A stretch of DNA of 45,527 bases. Origin: Sulfurimonas sp. (lineage in GTDB: Bacteria > Campylobacterota > Campylobacteria > Campylobacterales > Sulfurimonadaceae). Positions 43,172 to 45,527 of the stretch are shown in pieces (within the stretch, counting starts at the first letter, position 1; each line of letters starts with the position of its first letter). The DNA is taken from contig JAQUFE010000016.1 of assembly GCA_028684815.1 (NCBI GenBank), forward strand, positions 1 through 45,527, read 5' to 3'. The position numbers and the translations under genes are program-made. Below the pieces are notes generated by a model, which saw only the letters and a list, made by a program, of their open reading frames with translations, was not told the DNA's origin and searched no databases.

Positions 43172-43208
43172 CCTTGATTAAAACAAAAATCAAGAATTTA
43201 TCAATAAT
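43172..43208. repeat. CTTGATT hairpin, copy 1
   Basis: CTTGATT-AAAACAAA-AATCAAG followed by AATTTATCAAT. Repeated at 43831-43866, each just on the 3'-coordinate side of a tRNA spacer (upstream of a tRNA in the transcript). Confidence 0.6.
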
Positions 43209-43212
43209 ATTG

Positions 43213-43296
43213 TTTTTTGAATTAGTTGTGCTGAAGTTTTTGGCGAAGTGTACGAAAGTACATGAGCTAAAAGCTGAAGTGCAAATAATCAAAAAA
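43213..43296 (-). repeat. tRNA-linked foldback, copy E, abutting tRNA-Val
   Basis: Arms GTGCTGAAGTTTTTGGC and GCTAAAAGCTGAAGTGC pair at 15 of 17 positions; apical hairpin TGTAC-GAAA-GTACA. Compared with copy A several pairs differ on both arms (A-T to G-C, C-G to T-A). Abuts the tRNA-Val CCA. Confidence 0.8.
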
Positions 43297-43372
43297 TGGT
43301 GGGCATTACTGGACTCGAACCAGTGACATCTACCTTGTAAGGGTAGCGCTCTACCAACTGAGCTAAACGCCC
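43297..43372 (-). tRNA. tRNA-Val (UAC), first copy
   Basis: Same sequence as the tRNA-Val at 42.7 kb, complete with encoded CCA and anticodon loop CTTACAA. The Asp-Val pair appears twice in the operon, suggesting segmental duplication. Confidence 0.97.
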
Positions 43373-43437
43373 ATTTTTTAAACAATATTTTAAGATATCA
43401 AAGAACTAAATTGTCACATTTTTTAAACAAGTTGTTA

Positions 43438-43490
43438 CTACTAAAATCGAACAAGTTCGATAAGCCTTACGCTGAGTAAAACTTAGTATT
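43438..43490. repeat. Second spacer repeat, copy 2
   Basis: Near copy of the element at 42988: CTAAAATCGAACAAGTTCGA then TAAGCCTTACGCTGAGTAAA, ending ACTTAGTATT. The palindrome centre changes CTAG to CAAG. Confidence 0.65.
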
Positions 43491-43494
43491 GTTG

Positions 43495-43579
43495 TTTTTT
43501 TGAATTAGTTGTGCTTAAAGCTTTGGCGAAGTGTACTGTAGTACATGAGTCAAAGTTTTGAGTGCAAATAATCAAAAAA
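43495..43579 (-). repeat. tRNA-linked foldback, copy F, abutting tRNA-Asp
   Basis: Arms identical to copy A (17 of 17 paired), loop changed: TGTAC-TGTA-GTACA. Abuts the tRNA-Asp CCA. Confidence 0.8.
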
Positions 43580-43656
43580 TGGCGCGGTGGACGAGACTCG
43601 AACTCGCGACCCCCTGCGTGACAGGCAGGTATTCTAACCAACTGAACTACCACCGC
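43580..43656 (-). tRNA. tRNA-Asp (GUC), first copy
   Basis: Identical to the tRNA-Asp at 43.1 kb: acceptor GCGGTGG, anticodon loop CTGTCAC, CCA encoded. Confidence 0.97.
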
Positions 43657-43830
43657 TAATTTATTCCTTACTCGGCGTCAAAAATCCACTCACATACTAG
43701 AGTATGCTTCGTAAATTTTTTCCTTGATTAAGAAAAAATTTAAATTATGCTTTTTGCTTTACTCGGCTCTGTAACCTTTCACTCATTCGTCACATAGTAA
43801 AACTATGCTCCTCACTCACTCAAGAACCTG

Positions 43831-43866
43831 CCTTGATTAAAACAAAAATCAAGAATTTATCAATAT
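43831..43866. repeat. CTTGATT hairpin, copy 2
   Basis: Second copy of CTTGATT-AAAACAAA-AATCAAG plus AATTTATCAAT. The preceding 170 bp (43657-43830) hold no gene, only small foldbacks such as CATACTAGAGTATG and CATAGTAAAACTATG. Confidence 0.6.
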
Positions 43867-43869
43867 TTG

Positions 43870-43954
43870 TTTTTTGAATTAGTTGTGCTGAAGTTTTTAG
43901 TGAAGTGTACAAATAGTACATGAACTAAAACCTGAAGTGCAAATAATCAAAAAA
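43870..43954 (-). repeat. tRNA-linked foldback, copy G, abutting tRNA-Lys
   Basis: Arms GTGCTGAAGTTTTTAGT and ACTAAAACCTGAAGTGC pair at 14 of 17 positions; apical hairpin TGTAC-AAATA-GTACA. The innermost pair is T-A where copy E has C-G. Abuts the tRNA-Lys CCA. Confidence 0.8.
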
Positions 43955-44030
43955 TGGTGTCCTGTGATGGATTCGAACCATCGGCCACATCATTAAAAGT
44001 GACGTGCTCTACCAGCTGAGCTAACAAGAC
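43955..44030 (-). tRNA. tRNA-Lys (UUU)
   Basis: Acceptor GTCTTGT, D arm TTAGCTCAGCTGGTAGAGCA, anticodon loop CTTTTAA (UUU), T arm GATGGTTCGAATCCATC, discriminator A, CCA encoded. First tRNA after the operon promoter. Confidence 0.97.
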
Positions 44031-44035
44031 TTTAC

Positions 44036-44053
44036 CCTCTTATGGTTAAGAGG
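44036..44053 (-). promoter_or_regulatory. Leader hairpin at the 5' end of the tRNA transcript
   Basis: CCTCTTA-ACCA-TAAGAGG, a perfect 7-bp stem, starts about where transcription should begin (6-7 nt after the -10) and ends five bases before the tRNA. It could protect the 5' end or guide RNase P. Confidence 0.6.
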
Positions 44054-44058
44054 TCGAA

Positions 44059-44087
44059 ATTATAGACAAATAGATTTTAGAAGTCAA
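44059..44087 (-). promoter_or_regulatory. Sigma70-type promoter of the tRNA operon
   Basis: TTGACT (44082-44087), 17-bp spacer, TATAAT (44059-44064) on the minus strand: one mismatch to consensus at optimal spacing. The best promoter in the window, as expected for stable RNA. Confidence 0.85.
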
Positions 44088-44104
44088 GATATTTTTGATA
44101 AAAT

Positions 44105-45193
44105 TTAGAAAAACATCTCTTTATCTATTAAAATCAGCATTTTTATCGCAAAAAGCGCACTTTGTCTCTGTACATAATTCCTATCTCCGTCCAATTTTAG
44201 ATGCATATGAGCGTGATGAGTCTTAGAACTTACTCCCACATAAACAGTTCCAACTGGTTTATACTCAGTTCCTCCAGTATCTCCAGCTATGCCGCTAACC
44301 GCTAATGCATAGTCTGCACTACTAACATTTAGAGCGCCTTCGCACATCTCTTTTACTACCTCCGCACTTACAGCTCCATTTTTCTCTAAAATGTCAGAAT
44401 CTACTGCAAGCCAATTTTCTTTGATAGAGTTTGAGTAAGTAATCAATGCACCATCTAAGATTTTTGAAGCTCCATTTTCTCTTGTAAAGTAGTAAGATAG
44501 GAGTCCACCTGTGCAACTCTCTGCAAAAGTAACTGTTTTTTGAGCTCTTGAGAGTGTCTCTATGATATAGTGAGTCATATTTGAAGCGGCTATAAGATTC
44601 TCTGGTAATAGCTGTTTTGCTGAGTTTATAAACTTTGATATCTCTCCATATTTTTTGCTCACAATATCCACTCTAAGCCATCCATCTATAAGAGTTATCA
44701 CATCGATACTAACATCAAATGTTTTAGCTATTGGAGCGAGTATGGTGTTTGCTTCGTCCCTACTCTTCTCAAAGATATGAACAACTGCACTATTTTCTTG
44801 AGCGGTTAGTAAGACCTCTGGCATCTTTTGCATCTCATCTATATGAAGCACATTAATGATGGCATCTTTATACTCTAAGAGATAACTATAATCTTCGTAG
44901 GCTGATGTGTTTGATGGGATGAGCATATTGTCTTTTAGGATTTGGTTATCGCTTGTAACTGTGCAGATAAGCTTTCCTATGGTTGAGAAATTTTGCTTTG
45001 TTGTAACAATAAGAAGCTTATTGTTTGTGTTTATCTCTTGTTCTAGATACAAAAAAAGTGAATTGTCAGTATCTTTGAAGTAAGTTATAGAGTCTATAAA
45101 GTCACACTTTTGTCTAACTTTTCTTATGATGTAATCTTGGAGTGAGGTGTTGTAAAAAAACTTATTGCCAATAAATATAAGATGCAGCTTCAT
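44105..45193 (-). CDS. CinA-family protein (C-terminal nicotinamide-nucleotide amidase domain)
   Basis: 362 aa. The C-terminal 160 residues are a PncC/CinA domain: TFAESCTGGLLSYYFT with the catalytic Ser (about 220), ILDGALITYSNSIK, GAVSAEVVKEM, and ALAVSGIAGDTGGTEYKPVGTVYVG. It recycles nicotinamide mononucleotide by deamidation. The N-terminal half has the size and outline of the CinA molybdopterin-binding-like domain (LHLIFIGNKFFYNTSL), but motifs are degenerate: the usual GDEL after the first strand reads GNKF. A normal ATG with weak AAAGG upstream. Divergent from ileS. Confidence 0.88.
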   Translation of the reverse strand: MKLHLIFIGNKFFYNTSLQDYIIRKVRQKCDFIDSITYFKDTDNSLFLYLEQEINTNNKLLIVTTKQNFSTIGKLICTVTSDNQILKDNMLIPSNTSAYEDYSYLLEYKDAIINVLHIDEMQKMPEVLLTAQENSAVVHIFEKSRDEANTILAPIAKTFDVSIDVITLIDGWLRVDIVSKKYGEISKFINSAKQLLPENLIAASNMTHYIIETLSRAQKTVTFAESCTGGLLSYYFTRENGASKILDGALITYSNSIKENWLAVDSDILEKNGAVSAEVVKEMCEGALNVSSADYALAVSGIAGDTGGTEYKPVGTVYVGVSSKTHHAHMHLKLDGDRNYVQRQSALFAIKMLILIDKEMFF

Positions 45194-45339
45194 TAAATAT
45201 AGCCTTTTTATCAGATTTAATTCGGCTTATTATAGCACCATAATCTGCTTTAAAGAAGCTTTTAAAGACACAGAAGATATAATCCAAAAAAATTTAATCT
45301 ACAGGGTATTTTTAGAGATGCCCTATATATGGGGTACAG

Positions 45340-45527
45340 ATGGACTACAAAGAGACACTACTTTTACCTACTACAAACTTTGCCATGAGAGGCAATCTAG
45401 TAAACAACGAGCCTTTAAGATATGCCGCTTGGGATAAAAACAAAGTCTATGAAAAGATGAAAGCTAACCGCAAAGATGCACCTAGCTTTACTCTGCACGA
45501 TGGCCCTCCATATGCAAACGGAAACAC
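45340..45527 (+). CDS. ileS: Isoleucyl-tRNA synthetase, N-terminal fragment (runs off the window)
   Basis: The first 62 codons: [20 protein letters not shown], then [11 protein letters not shown] at the window end. The last motif is the class I HxGH-type signature region ([10 protein letters not shown]-x-H) with typical IleS wording, and TNFAMRGNL is the IleS start. ATG 45340 has GGGG eight bases upstream. A longer open frame that begins at 45165 on the same strand is out of frame with it and not supported. Confidence 0.93.
   Translation, partial: MDYKETLLLPTTNFAMRGNLVNNEPLRYAAWDKNKVYEKMKANRKDAPSFTLHDGPPYANGN

Noticed and set aside
43155-43385. Minus-strand open frame of 76 aa across tRNA-Val and tRNA-Asp
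   Set aside because: Covers two tRNA genes and a foldback; the segment FSSVGRALPLQGRCHWFESSNAH is a typical false translation of tRNA sequence.
45165-45437. Plus-strand open frame of 90 aa ahead of and overlapping ileS
   Set aside because: Out of frame with the clear IleS start, no family match; the PYIWGTDG segment looked like NlpC/P60 but has no Cys and no following domain.

Overview
The window is low-GC, has tightly packed genes, and carries many markers I associate with Campylobacterota of the Sulfurimonas/Sulfuricurvum type: an HNH-tailed MutS of the MutS7 kind, DUF302 and CinA-like proteins, RND systems built from short TolC-like proteins, and selenoprotein genes. The taxon is inferred from gene content only.

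Region 1 (1-3.4 kb) is a selenium module. tRNA-Sec (selC) lies 3 bp from the stop codon of selD. selD itself contains an in-frame UGA at codon 16, so SelD is a selenoprotein whose N-terminus is lost in ordinary ORF calling. Divergent from it run a YedE-like transporter, a YedF/TusA-like protein and a small S24 (LexA-type) peptidase domain that lacks a normal start codon. A repeat-rich spacer (3.4-3.7 kb) follows.

Region 2 (3.7-24.1 kb) is a minus-strand array of 14 genes, almost all overlapping or abutting. It joins the gluconeogenic/glycolytic trunk (gap, pgi, pgk) to polyglucan metabolism: a GT35 phosphorylase-like protein, a stand-alone CBM48, an NTP-transferase/phosphomannomutase-like fusion, two GH57 enzymes, a GalT-like protein, phosphoglucomutase, two glycogen synthases, a ROK glucokinase and branching enzyme. 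No canonical glgC is present. The phosphorylase-like protein has Ser at the PLP-lysine position, and the mutase half of the fusion lacks its catalytic Ser and metal motif.

Region 3 (24.3-35.6 kb) is an eight-gene minus-strand efflux operon: TetR, TolC, MFP, RND, then a second TolC, MFP and RND, and a 57-aa DUF2798-like membrane protein. A perfect TetR-type operator lies just upstream of tetR. The second tolC begins with ATA exactly where ATG is expected.

Region 4 (35.6-42.3 kb) is mixed: RidA and a secreted thioredoxin between copies of a dispersed repeat, a secreted DUF302 protein, a toxin-antitoxin pair whose toxin is broken twice and which sits between two related foldbacks, and the MutS-HNH gene.

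Region 5 (42.3-45.5 kb) is a six-gene tRNA operon (Lys-Asp-Val-Asp-Glu-Val) with a near-consensus promoter. Its spacers hold seven copies of an ~85-nt foldback, four of them abutting a tRNA CCA end. The arms covary between copies, which makes this the best candidate here for an undescribed RNA element. A CinA-family gene and the divergent start of ileS close the window.
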